A stretch of DNA of 64,000 bases from Saccharicrinis sp963677245 (lineage in GTDB: Bacteria > Bacteroidota > Bacteroidia > Bacteroidales > Marinilabiliaceae): contig OY781921.1 in NCBI GenBank assembly GCA_963677245.1, positions 1,798,001 to 1,862,000 of the forward strand, read 5' to 3'. Shown here piece after piece: positions 29,678 to 37,849 of the stretch. Each line of letters starts with the position of its first letter. The first letter of the stretch is position 1. A program made the translations under genes and the position numbers. The notes below the pieces were generated by a model. The model was not told where the DNA came from, ran no database searches, and worked only from the letters and a program-made list of their open reading frames with translations.

Positions 29678-30067
29678 ATGGCAAAAAAGAAGATAGACTC
29701 TGAATTATATAGTTACGGCATTTATTCCCAATGGGATAGATCTTCAAAAGCCTTACCTAAACTCCAGAAAATAACAACAGAAATACCTTTGGAACTTGAT
29801 ATAGAATTTGGTTATGTAGTAAAAATAAAAGGTGCTAAAGGAAAGCGTATTCAGTTTAGGATCGATCACCCACCGTTTCTTAATGAACATGGTCATCCAG
29901 CCCCACCATTTACTGGTGAATACTTTGTTAAATCAAATGATTATGAATTCTTTCTTGGAGATACAATTTGGGAACCCATTCACGATAAAAAAGGTGAATG
30001 GATTTTAACAACTTGGCTGGATGGAAAAATTCTTTTTAAAAAATCGCTATTCCTAAAGCAATTGTAG
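29678..30067 (+). CDS. DUF3859-type protein
   Basis: 129 residues, cytoplasmic, mostly beta. The conserved core reads IEFGYVVKIKGAKGKRIQF, IDHPPFLNEHGHPAPPFTGE and EFFLGDTIWEPIHDKKGEW, which matches the DUF3859 family as I recall it. The family has no known function. It starts two bases after the TPR gene stop and is almost surely co-translated with it, so the pair may act together. Confidence 0.75.
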   Translation: MAKKKIDSELYSYGIYSQWDRSSKALPKLQKITTEIPLELDIEFGYVVKIKGAKGKRIQFRIDHPPFLNEHGHPAPPFTGEYFVKSNDYEFFLGDTIWEPIHDKKGEWILTTWLDGKILFKKSLFLKQL

Positions 30068-30069
30068 TT

Positions 30070-30219
30070 TTAGTTTAAAACTACTGTGATTAAAAAGAAA
30101 GTAAACCCTAATAAAGCTATTACCAAAAGTACTTCGATAACAAAGAACCAAAAAATCTTTCTCTTCAACCTAACGGTATTATCCTCCGTCTTCCTAAACA
30201 TGTCCTTAATTTTAATCAT
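30070..30219 (-). CDS. Single-helix membrane microprotein, 49 aa
   Basis: An ATG at 30219 opens a 49-codon frame ending with TAA at 30070-30072. The protein has a charged N-terminal half (KIKDMFRKTEDNTVRLKRK) and one long hydrophobic helix (IFWFFVIEVLLVIALLG onward, about residues 22-48). It fills the first part of the 518-base gap and converges on the DUF3859 gene, ending three bases beyond that gene's stop. The positive-inside pattern suggests N-in topology. No family is recognised. The helix and charge pattern make chance less likely, but the start lacks a clear ribosome-binding site. Confidence 0.5.
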   Translation of the reverse strand: MIKIKDMFRKTEDNTVRLKRKIFWFFVIEVLLVIALLGFTFFLITVVLN

Positions 30220-30585
30220 AAAAAATCCGAAAATCTACTCTCAATAGTTACTGAAATAAATTGCATTAAATTTAAATTACAAATAAAAATGTGGCCTTTA
30301 TTTCATCAACCTGAATTCATTAAAATAAAATTTGCCCTATACTAAATAATGAATTCGACATAAAACTATTAAAAAATAGCTCTCATGACAAGTTAAAAAT
30401 ACTTAATGAAACATTTGTGGTAGTATTTTGAACAATATGACACATTTTTACCTAAATTTAGAATGTAATGTACCGAATAATTAACATTTTGAGCTAGCTC
30501 TATTGTACACAAAAATGTCTCTGCGTACATGTGCTCCTGTAAAAATCATTTTTTTTTATAAACTTGCACCAAGTAAAGAGCAGAT
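30220..30585. other. Intergenic region before the GH13-like gene
   Basis: About 366 bases, very AT-rich, with no convincing reading frame. A TAAACTTG at 30559-30566 resembles the Bacteroidota -7 element with one mismatch and lies 20 bases before the ATG at 30586, so it is a candidate promoter. Nothing else is apparent. Confidence 0.45.
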
Positions 30586-32397
30586 ATGAGTAGATCGATA
30601 AAAAAACTATTTTTTTTTGTAATAATCTTATTCTTTCATCAATTAACCGATGCAAAGAAAGTTGTTTTTAACTACGCACCAAAAAACTGGTGGGTGGGAA
30701 TGGAATATAATAACATTCTTGTAGTTGTTGAAGGTAGTAAAGTTTCTCAATCATTTATTAAGGTTGATTATCCCGGTGTTAAACTAAATAAGATTATAAC
30801 TACACAAAGAAACAATATTGTATTTCTGGACATTACAATTTCAGAAAGTACTGCTCCGGGAAATATTCCAGTAAATATATACCAATCAGGCAAGTTACAA
30901 GAATCTATTTCAATTACGTTAAATGCCAAATCTTCAATAGGAAGCATTAAAAAACTAATACCTTCGGATTTGATTTATCAAATTGTTATTGATCGTTTTT
31001 CGGACGGTAGCGCCAAAAACAACAAACCTGACGGTTATTTTGAGATTCCTAATTCAAATAACATATCAGGAATTCATGGCGGAGATATTCAAGGCATAAT
31101 AAATGAACTAAAATATATAATGTCGATAGGTGCAACAGCAATTGAACTTTCTCCTTTGTATCAATCTAACCAAATTTCCAATTCCTATTACCACGACGAA
31201 ATAACCGATCATTATGCTATTGATACCCGATTAGGAACTTTTGGCAATATAGAAGAGCTAAACAAACAATGTCAACAAAATAATTTAAAAAGCATATTGT
31301 CTTTAGTTCTCCATCAAACAAGTATCAATCATAATTTATTCGGAAAGAAACTTTTTGATGACTGGACTTATGATTATCCATTAAAAGAAACAGTTGAAGC
31401 AAACAATATAAATCTGTGCGATCCTTATATGAACTATGATTTTATTAAAAGTTCATTTTACCATCACCACCCAAATAATATATTAATTAATCAAGAATCA
31501 GCTATAGCATCAAAATATTTAATTCAGAATTCAATATGGTGGATTAAGCAATGTAAACCTGATGCTATTAAAATTGAAAAAACTCAATTCAACAATCCCG
31601 GTTTTATTAGAAAGTTTGTAAGTATCATCAAAAAAGAATATCCGGAATTACCCATTATCTTGGATTTCGATACGAAATTCCCAGATCAATTAGCGTGCTT
31701 TTTAAAATCGTTGAACTTAGGTAAAATGGCATATAGTTATGAATATCCTAAAGCCTATACCGCTACAAATTCTTTTTCGCAATATATTGATGGACATACA
31801 GCTGCACAAAATCTCTATCAAAACCAAGGTTCCGATTTTAATTATCAAAGTACCAACAATCAAATCGTCTTCATTGATAACAATAGTCTTAGTAGAATTT
31901 TTGATGTAGCTGATAGAGACCCTTCAATCACAAAAATGTATTTGACATATTTAATGACAAGTCGTGGTATTCCTTCTATTCTATACGGAAGTGAATTCAT
32001 GTTAGAAGGCTCTAATAGACGTGGAGTTGATTATGTGAGGACTGATTTTGCTTTAAATAAAGATAAGCTTAATGACCAACAAATTGATCTAAAAAACTAT
32101 TTCACAAAACTTGCATTTTGGAGAAAAAGCTCAATTTCTATTATCAATGGAAACACAAATCACTTTCTCCCATACCTAGGATTATATGCTGTACACAAAT
32201 ACAATAGAACAGAGTCTGTTGTAGTTTTATTTAATAACAATAATAAATTACAGAAGGTAAATTTAAATGATTGCGGACTTTTAGCCGATAAATTTAACTT
32301 CGCTAAGGATCCAATAAGTGGTAAGATTTTTCGTGATCTAAAGAATATATTACTGGACCCTAAATCTTCCATAATATTAGAATTAGAAAAAAAATAA
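30586..32397 (+). CDS. Secreted GH13 alpha-amylase-fold protein with all catalytic residues replaced (probable pseudoenzyme)
   Basis: 603 residues. Signal peptide (about 1-23), an N-terminal beta-sandwich as in cyclomaltodextrinases/neopullulanases (about 25-115), a GH13 barrel (about 125-500) and a C-terminal sandwich. The fold is recognisable from LIYQIVIDRFSDG, GGDIQGIINEL, SIWWIK, and LMTSRGIPSILYGSE. The four catalytic regions are all degenerate. Region I reads SLVLHQ instead of DxVxNH (Asp to Ser239). Region II has Arg to Lys329 and the nucleophile Asp to Glu331. Region III has Glu to Asp360. Region IV reads DNNS instead of NHD (His to Asn433, Asp to Ser434). It probably binds glucans or has another role. 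It is followed after three bases by elbB. Confidence 0.85.
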   Translation: MSRSIKKLFFFVIILFFHQLTDAKKVVFNYAPKNWWVGMEYNNILVVVEGSKVSQSFIKVDYPGVKLNKIITTQRNNIVFLDITISESTAPGNIPVNIYQSGKLQESISITLNAKSSIGSIKKLIPSDLIYQIVIDRFSDGSAKNNKPDGYFEIPNSNNISGIHGGDIQGIINELKYIMSIGATAIELSPLYQSNQISNSYYHDEITDHYAIDTRLGTFGNIEELNKQCQQNNLKSILSLVLHQTSINHNLFGKKLFDDWTYDYPLKETVEANNINLCDPYMNYDFIKSSFYHHHPNNILINQESAIASKYLIQNSIWWIKQCKPDAIKIEKTQFNNPGFIRKFVSIIKKEYPELPIILDFDTKFPDQLACFLKSLNLGKMAYSYEYPKAYTATNSFSQYIDGHTAAQNLYQNQGSDFNYQSTNNQIVFIDNNSLSRIFDVADRDPSITKMYLTYLMTSRGIPSILYGSEFMLEGSNRRGVDYVRTDFALNKDKLNDQQIDLKNYFTKLAFWRKSSISIINGNTNHFLPYLGLYAVHKYNRTESVVVLFNNNNKLQKVNLNDCGLLADKFNFAKDPISGKIFRDLKNILLDPKSSIILELEKK

Positions 32398-32400
32398 GAT

Positions 32401-33054
32401 ATGGCTTCAAAAAAAATTGCAGTAATACTGTCAGGATGTGGCGTTTATGATGGTTCTGAAATTCATGAATCAACCTTAACGCTTTTAGCTATTGATAAAA
32501 ATGATGCTCAGTACCAATGTTTTGCTCCTAACATTAATCAACATCATGTTATCAACCATATAACTGGTGAAGAAATAACAGAATCAAGAAATGTACTTAT
32601 AGAATCGGCACGAATCGCCAGAGGTAATATTAAACCACTTTCAGATTTAATTGCAGAAGAGTATGATGCACTTGTTATACCAGGAGGATTTGGTGCTGCA
32701 AAGAATCTATCCGATTATGCATTTAAAGGCGATCAATTACAATTAATCGAAGAATTGTCTCAAAAAATTGGTACGTTTCACAAGGCACAGAAACCAATTG
32801 TTGCTTTATGTATTGCTCCTGTTTTGATTGCTAAAACAATAAAGAATACAAACCTTACTATTGGAGCTGATCAAAACACAAGCAATGATATAATTTCCTT
32901 AGGAGCTCAACATTCATCAACAAGCCATGGAGAAATCATCATTGATAAAGAAAATAAAATAATTACTTCTCCATGCTATATGTTAGATGCAAGAATTAGT
33001 CAAATTGAGGAAGGAATAAATAATGCAATAGTGCAATTATTTAAAATGATATAA
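32401..33054 (+). CDS. elbB: ElbB-type DJ-1/PfpI superfamily protein (glyoxalase-like)
   Basis: 217 residues, about the length of E. coli ElbB. The start KKIAVILSGCGVYDGSEIHE is the ElbB signature, and VIPGGFGAAKNLSDYA plus VALCIAPVLIAK supply the nucleophile-elbow Cys of the DJ-1 fold. The E. coli homologue has glyoxalase activity and was linked to isoprenoid production. The substrate here is unknown. It lies three bases after the GH13-like gene, so the two are probably co-transcribed, although no functional tie is obvious. Confidence 0.9.
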   Translation: MASKKIAVILSGCGVYDGSEIHESTLTLLAIDKNDAQYQCFAPNINQHHVINHITGEEITESRNVLIESARIARGNIKPLSDLIAEEYDALVIPGGFGAAKNLSDYAFKGDQLQLIEELSQKIGTFHKAQKPIVALCIAPVLIAKTIKNTNLTIGADQNTSNDIISLGAQHSSTSHGEIIIDKENKIITSPCYMLDARISQIEEGINNAIVQLFKMI

Positions 33055-33180
33055 TTAATGAATAATCCATAAGAGAATTACCATAAAAACTATAATAAAC
33101 TGAAATGTTAAAATAATATTTGGCAGAGCCCAGTTTTGAATAATAGATTTTAGTTTTAAGTCTGTAAAATAACGTGTCAT
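33055..33180 (-). CDS. Single-helix membrane microprotein, 41 aa
   Basis: An ATG at 33180 opens a 41-codon frame whose TAA (33055-33057) abuts the elbB stop on the other strand. The sequence begins MTRYFTDLKLKSIIQNWALP and continues with a continuous hydrophobic helix (about residues 22-40) ending WIIH. A positive N terminus suggests N-in topology. It resembles the 49-residue frame at 30070-30219 in size, strand and convergent placement but not clearly in sequence. No family is recognised. The rest of the gap up to 33380 is AT-rich and holds no other frame. Confidence 0.45.
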   Translation of the reverse strand: MTRYFTDLKLKSIIQNWALPNIILTFQFIIVFMVILLWIIH

Positions 33181-33380
33181 GATTTAAAAGTTATAATGGT
33201 TTAACTGCAAAGATTATAAAAACAATTCACCTAATAAACCTCAAAACCTAATGACTTAGTAAAACCCCATATTTTTTAAATGAGATGTAGTGTTTTACAA
33301 ACGAAGTGATTTTTGTTTATGATTAACTAATTTATTTAATTAAATTCACACTGTTCAAATATTAACACCCGGAATAGAAT

Positions 33381-34115
33381 ATGCTTAAGGCGATAATAAT
33401 TGATGACGAAGTGTCAGCTAGGCAGAGTATTGAGAAAATATTGGAAATGTACCTTCATGATGTTATTGAAATCAAAGCCTCATGTGACAATCTTTCGGAT
33501 GGAGTTTCTTTAATTAAAAAGGTAAATCCAGACATTGTTTTTTTGGATATCTCCATGCCTCACCAATCAGGTCTTGAATTATTTGATTATTTTGATAGTA
33601 TCAGTTTTGATGTCATTTTTATTACGGCTCACCAACATTTTGCCATCGATGCAGTTGGATTGGGAGCCTCTGGTTATTTATTAAAACCAATTAAACCTAA
33701 ACAAATTGTAGATGCTGTTTTAAAAATAAACCTCAAGAAGAAACCTTCCGGAGATACCGTAAATGATAATGCGTACAACACATGTAAATTACTAGTAAAC
33801 CACCAAAAAGGAGTTCACATTGTTTCTTATAACGAAATTAAAGCGATTATTGCCGACGGAAACTATTGTAAAATTTACAAAACAAGTGGTGAACCTCTAT
33901 ATGTATCTCGAACATTAGGAAGTATTGAAGAGAATTTACCTCCTAATCACTTTTTCAGAACACATCGCTCTAGCATCGTCAATCTGAACTATATTACAGA
34001 AATAAACAAAGAGAAAAACCAAATTTTATTGTCGGATATCGATATCCCTCTGGCCTCCGCCAATATGAAAAAACTTATTGAGGAGCTTTCTAAATTAGCA
34101 AACAATGCTATTTAA
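33381..34115 (+). CDS. LytTR-family response regulator
   Basis: 244 residues. An N-terminal receiver (about 1-120) has the acidic pair in IIDDE, phospho-acceptor Asp56 in VFLDISMP, and the conserved Lys in LLKPIKP. The C-terminal LytTR DNA-binding domain (about 140-240) has ADGNYCKIYKTSGEPLYVS and FFRTHRSSIVNL. Such regulators pair with LytS-type kinases. None is adjacent, although the partial protein at the right window edge looks like one. It is an orphan within this stretch. Confidence 0.93.
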   Translation: MLKAIIIDDEVSARQSIEKILEMYLHDVIEIKASCDNLSDGVSLIKKVNPDIVFLDISMPHQSGLELFDYFDSISFDVIFITAHQHFAIDAVGLGASGYLLKPIKPKQIVDAVLKINLKKKPSGDTVNDNAYNTCKLLVNHQKGVHIVSYNEIKAIIADGNYCKIYKTSGEPLYVSRTLGSIEENLPPNHFFRTHRSSIVNLNYITEINKEKNQILLSDIDIPLASANMKKLIEELSKLANNAI

Positions 34116-34118
34116 ATA

Positions 34119-34721
34119 TTACAGCAAACCGTTATCTATCTTTAAAATTATATGCTCAATCATGGCATCATCGCCATTTTGATCATATTCTGATTTTAGG
34201 TTTGATCCGAAAAGTCTGGCAACAGTCTGCCACATAAAAGCGGAAAAACCACCTTTTAGATCTTTTATTAACTCGTAGCTGGTATCTCCGGTTTCGCGAT
34301 CTATTAACTTAATAAGCATCCTACCTTGAGAAAAAGTAAGTTTGCGCAATGGTTTCTCGAATTCTTCGAATAAATCTTTTTCTGCAGCCTTAACAAATTC
34401 TTTCTTTTTTCTTTCGCCTTTAATGGTATCCAAAGCAGCCTCTATTTCGGCCAATCTGCTTTTTGCCAAACGAGCGTAAGGTAATGTTTTCTTAATATTA
34501 ATTACTAAACGACTATACCGCTTTCGTTGGCGTCTGCTTGTAAACCGCCAGGGTGGGACAACTTGAACTTCATCAATCGATATATGTGGTAAAGTATCAT
34601 CTCCAATCAGCTTCTTTTCGAGGTATTTTATGGGTGTTTGAATACTGTCTCTCGACTGACCAGAAAGGGTAAACGAGAGCGTTACAAATAGTAATATTCC
34701 TATGTATTTATAAATATTCAT
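34119..34721 (-). CDS. DUF4294 family secreted protein
   Basis: 200 residues with a signal peptide (ending TLSGQ). The core holds PPWRFTSRRQRKRYSRL, NIKKTLPYARLAKSRL and LTFSQGRMLIKLIDRETG, which fit the Bacteroidota DUF4294 family, whose function is unknown. The Arg/Lys-rich start of the domain is striking. It converges on the LytTR gene with a three-base gap and lies before the ychF terminator. Confidence 0.8.
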   Translation of the reverse strand: MNIYKYIGILLFVTLSFTLSGQSRDSIQTPIKYLEKKLIGDDTLPHISIDEVQVVPPWRFTSRRQRKRYSRLVINIKKTLPYARLAKSRLAEIEAALDTIKGERKKKEFVKAAEKDLFEEFEKPLRKLTFSQGRMLIKLIDRETGDTSYELIKDLKGGFSAFMWQTVARLFGSNLKSEYDQNGDDAMIEHIILKIDNGLL

Positions 34722-34811
34722 TACCTAGTATTAACGCTCAACTAAGCTATTGAGTTGCATATACGAAGTTAAATATTTTGAATTATTATTATCGAACAAA
34801 TGATCTAAGGT

Positions 34812-34843
34812 CAAAAAAAAACCGGCATAAACCGGCTTTTCAA
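34812..34843 (-). terminator. Rho-independent terminator of ychF
   Basis: On the minus strand AAAAGCCGG-TTTATG-CCGGTTTT forms a hairpin with one bulged base, followed by a run of T residues. It lies 22 bases after the ychF stop. Confidence 0.75.
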
Positions 34844-34865
34844 ATAATCATATGATTAGTATCTC

Positions 34866-35966
34866 TTAAACATTAAATCTAAAATGCATGATATCACCAT
34901 CCTGAACCACATATTCTTTACCTTCAATGCTCATTTTACCAGCTTCTTTACAGGCTAATTCAGACTTATAGTTGACAAAATCTAGGTATTTAATAACCTC
35001 TGCACGAATAAAACCCTTTTCAAAATCAGTATGAATTACACCTGCTGCTTGTGGAGCAACAGCACCTTTGGGGTACGTCCAGGCTCTTACCTCTTTTACT
35101 CCTGCTGTGAAATAGGTTTCTAATTGAAGTAGTTTATATGCCGATCTAATTAATTTAGCAACACCTGATTCTTTTAAACCTAAGTCTTCTAAAAACATTT
35201 GACGCTCTTCAAAAGTTTCTAATTCTGCAATATCAGCTTCTGTCTGCGCTGCAATAATTAGCACCTCAGCATTTTCATCGGCCACAGCGGCTTTCACTGC
35301 TTCAACATGATTATTTCCATCAATTACAGATCCTTCATCAACATTACAAACATATAAAACCGGCTTATTGGTAAGCAACCATAAATCTTTGGTAGCTTTT
35401 TCCTGTGCCTCTGTTAATTCAACTGTTCTTGCCGATTTACCAGCTTCTAGCGCTTCTTTATATAAATATAAAGCCTCAACCATCTTTTTCAGTTCTTGAT
35501 CTTTAGATGATTTTGCTGCTTTTTCTGATTTTTGTAATCGTGTTTCAACCGTCTCTAAATCTTTCATTTGAAGCTCCATATCAATAACTTCTTTATCTCT
35601 GACCGGATCTACAGATCCATCAACGTGCGTTACATTATCATTATCAAAACACCTTAGTACATGAATAATGGCATCTGTTTCGCGTATATTGGATAAGAAC
35701 TTATTTCCTAAACCTTCACCCTTACTAGCTCCTTTTACTAAACCAGCAATATCTACAATTTCAACTGTAGTTGGTACAACTTTCTGAGGATTAACCAATT
35801 CCTCTAACTTAATCAATCGCTCATCCGGTACAGTAATAACGCCTACGTTAGGTTCTATTGTACAGAAAGGAAAGTTTGCCGACTGCGCTTTTGCATTCGA
35901 TAAACAATTAAATAATGTTGATTTACCAACGTTAGGTAAACCTACTATTCCACATTGTAATGCCAT
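34866..35966 (-). CDS. ychF: YchF/OLA1-family ATP-preferring P-loop ATPase
   Basis: 366 residues, the usual length. The P loop is GLPNVGKSTLFN (about 9-20), followed by FCTIEPNVGVITVPD, DIAGLVKGASKGEGLG and a TGS-like C-terminal domain with PKGAVAPQAAGVIHTDFEKGFIRAEV. YchF is an Obg-related translation and stress factor that binds ribosomes and is redox-sensitive. It stands alone here, with its own promoter region and terminator. Confidence 0.97.
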   Translation of the reverse strand: MALQCGIVGLPNVGKSTLFNCLSNAKAQSANFPFCTIEPNVGVITVPDERLIKLEELVNPQKVVPTTVEIVDIAGLVKGASKGEGLGNKFLSNIRETDAIIHVLRCFDNDNVTHVDGSVDPVRDKEVIDMELQMKDLETVETRLQKSEKAAKSSKDQELKKMVEALYLYKEALEAGKSARTVELTEAQEKATKDLWLLTNKPVLYVCNVDEGSVIDGNNHVEAVKAAVADENAEVLIIAAQTEADIAELETFEERQMFLEDLGLKESGVAKLIRSAYKLLQLETYFTAGVKEVRAWTYPKGAVAPQAAGVIHTDFEKGFIRAEVIKYLDFVNYKSELACKEAGKMSIEGKEYVVQDGDIMHFRFNV

Positions 35967-36194
35967 TTTTTATTTATTTCAGTGTCACAGAATTGTCGAA
36001 AATTTGTGCAAAAGTACATTTTATTTTTGGGTTGATAAAAATTTAAATTCACATCGTTAAAAGCCTTCCTTATTATTTGAATATTTATACTTTGCTTATA
36101 ATATTATGCAATCTGAAAATAAAAAAGATTGTAATCGAATTAAACCTTTTTAAAATTTATGCGTCAAAGACAACATTGATTAGATTTTAAGTGA

Positions 36195-36755
36195 ATGACC
36201 AATCAGGAAGTTTCGGATATTAAAATTGTTGAGCTCTTTAAAACGAAAGGCAACGAACAAAAGGCCTTTAAGTTATTAATGAGTCGATATAAAGAGCGTT
36301 TATATTGGCACATTAGAAAAATAGTTTTAACACATGATGATGCTGATGATGCTCTGCAAAACTGTTTTATTAAGGTTTGGCAAAACCTTAATAGTTTTCA
36401 AGGAAACTCAGCATTGTATACCTGGTTATACCGTATAGCTACTAATGAGGCACTATCTTTATTAAAAAAGAAAAAAAGAGTAAATCAATATGCGATAGAT
36501 GATGAGAACTCTTATGCGGCCGATACATTACAAAGTGATCCTTATTTTGATGGAAATGAGCTACAATTGAAACTACAGCAAGCTATAGCCACTTTGCCGG
36601 AAAAGCAAAGAGTTATCTTTAATTTAAAATATTTTGAGGAGATGAAATATCAGGAGATTGCAGAAATAACAGAAACTTCAGTTGGGTCATTAAAAGCATC
36701 ATATCATCATGCAGCGAAAAAAATTGAAACATACTTGAAAAACAATTTAGAATAA
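36195..36755 (+). CDS. ECF-type RNA polymerase sigma factor
   Basis: 186 residues. Region 2 shows DDADDALQNCFIKVWQNLNSF and TWLYRIATNEALSLLKKKK. Region 4 shows ATLPEKQRVIFNLKYFEEMKYQEIAEITETSVGSLKASYHHA. The start ATG at 36195 gives the normal length. The next gene encodes a small membrane protein with a cytoplasmic N-terminal half, a likely anti-sigma partner, and the third gene encodes a secreted protein, so this is a three-gene surface-signalling set. Confidence 0.95.
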   Translation: MTNQEVSDIKIVELFKTKGNEQKAFKLLMSRYKERLYWHIRKIVLTHDDADDALQNCFIKVWQNLNSFQGNSALYTWLYRIATNEALSLLKKKKRVNQYAIDDENSYAADTLQSDPYFDGNELQLKLQQAIATLPEKQRVIFNLKYFEEMKYQEIAEITETSVGSLKASYHHAAKKIETYLKNNLE

Positions 36756-36867
36756 ATTATTTATTTCTATTTTAAACCATTTCGTATGAAAGTTATCAAA
36801 TAAATAAGAGTGGTATTTATTGAATATTTCTTAGACAATCTGGTTTAATTTCTATTTTATTTGAACA

Positions 36868-37302
36868 ATGAAAGAAGAATTTGACATATTAAACAAAATT
36901 AAAAAAGAGGGCAATAAAAGTGGATTTGATGTTCCAGAGGGATACTTTGATTCTTTGGAAGACAAAATAATGGAAAACATCATTGCCGAAGAACAACCGC
37001 TAAGAAAAAAAATAATAATGGTTGCCAAACCATGGTTATCTTTAGCAGCTATATTTATTTTGGCTGCCTTGGTTTATTATAATGTGCCCTATTTTATGAA
37101 GGATCAAACACAAACTGCACAAATTGTTACAGTTGATCAGGATATATCATTAGATTATTTAGCTTCAAATTTTGAAGAGTCTGACATTGTTGATTTTCTT
37201 TTGGAGGAAGATAATGCTCCTATTTTTGATGATTTTAATGAAAATAAAGAGCTATTAGAAGGTTTAAGTATTGAGGACGTTGAAGACCTTGTTATTTTTT
37301 AA
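36868..37302 (+). CDS. Probable membrane anti-sigma factor
   Basis: 144 residues. A cytoplasmic N-terminal part contains FDVPEGYFDSLEDKIMENI, a motif common beside ECF sigma factors in Bacteroidota. One membrane helix follows (about 52-72, LSLAAIFILAALVYY), then an acidic periplasmic tail (about 95-144, rich in Asp/Glu). It sits 112 bases behind the sigma gene and 10 bases before the next gene. The anti-sigma role is inferred from position and topology. There is no zinc motif. Confidence 0.7.
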   Translation: MKEEFDILNKIKKEGNKSGFDVPEGYFDSLEDKIMENIIAEEQPLRKKIIMVAKPWLSLAAIFILAALVYYNVPYFMKDQTQTAQIVTVDQDISLDYLASNFEESDIVDFLLEEDNAPIFDDFNENKELLEGLSIEDVEDLVIF

Positions 37303-37312
37303 TGTTACTAAG

Positions 37313-37795
37313 ATGGATAAAATAAGACTTACAGTAATATTGTTGATATGCACACTTTCGTTAAGTGCGCAGAATTTATCTAAACAGGAAAAATTAGAGC
37401 GAATTAAAGCTCAAAAAATAGCTTTTATTACTAATCGCTTGCAACTTACAACAAATGAGGCACAAAAATTTTGGCCAGTTTACAATGAATTTTTTGCCAA
37501 AAAAGAACAGCTAAATAAAGAAAAGAAACAAGTTAATCTGGATTTAAAAAACAATTGGAAAAACTATCCTGACAGTAAAAAAACGGAACTTATAGATCAA
37601 TTGGTTTCCTTTAAATTAAAAGACGCTGAATTGCAAATGGAGTTTCACAACCAATTAAAAAAAATATTACCCATTGATAAAGTCATCCTTTTACATCAGG
37701 TCGAGAGTCAATTTAAAACTTACCTTTTAAAACAACTTAAAGGACAAGCAAATGGAGAAATTAATCCTTCGAGCAGAAATTTTAAAAGAAAATAA
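37313..37795 (+). CDS. Secreted helical protein of the ECF sigma module (Spy/CpxP-like in look)
   Basis: 160 residues starting at ATG 37313. An upstream in-frame start at 37271 would overlap the anti-sigma gene and put 14 residues before the signal peptide, so it is less likely. The signal peptide ends at LSAQ. The mature part is helical and charged, with ITNRLQLTTNEAQKFWPVYNEFF, a pattern seen in periplasmic Spy/CpxP-like sensors of ECF systems in Bacteroidota. It may titrate or report envelope stress. The function is inferred. Confidence 0.7.
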   Translation: MDKIRLTVILLICTLSLSAQNLSKQEKLERIKAQKIAFITNRLQLTTNEAQKFWPVYNEFFAKKEQLNKEKKQVNLDLKNNWKNYPDSKKTELIDQLVSFKLKDAELQMEFHNQLKKILPIDKVILLHQVESQFKTYLLKQLKGQANGEINPSSRNFKRK

Positions 37796-37800
37796 ATAAA

Positions 37801-37830
37801 AAAGGCCCACTATAAAAGAAGGCCTTTGTT
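37801..37830. terminator. Bidirectional terminator between the ECF module and hisS
   Basis: AAAGGCC (37801) pairs with GGCCTTT (37821) around a 13-base loop, with T-rich flanks on the minus strand (TTTTTTATTTATT) and weaker ones on the plus strand. It separates two convergent genes. Confidence 0.75.
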
Positions 37831-37849
37831 AATATCTTGTATTAATATT

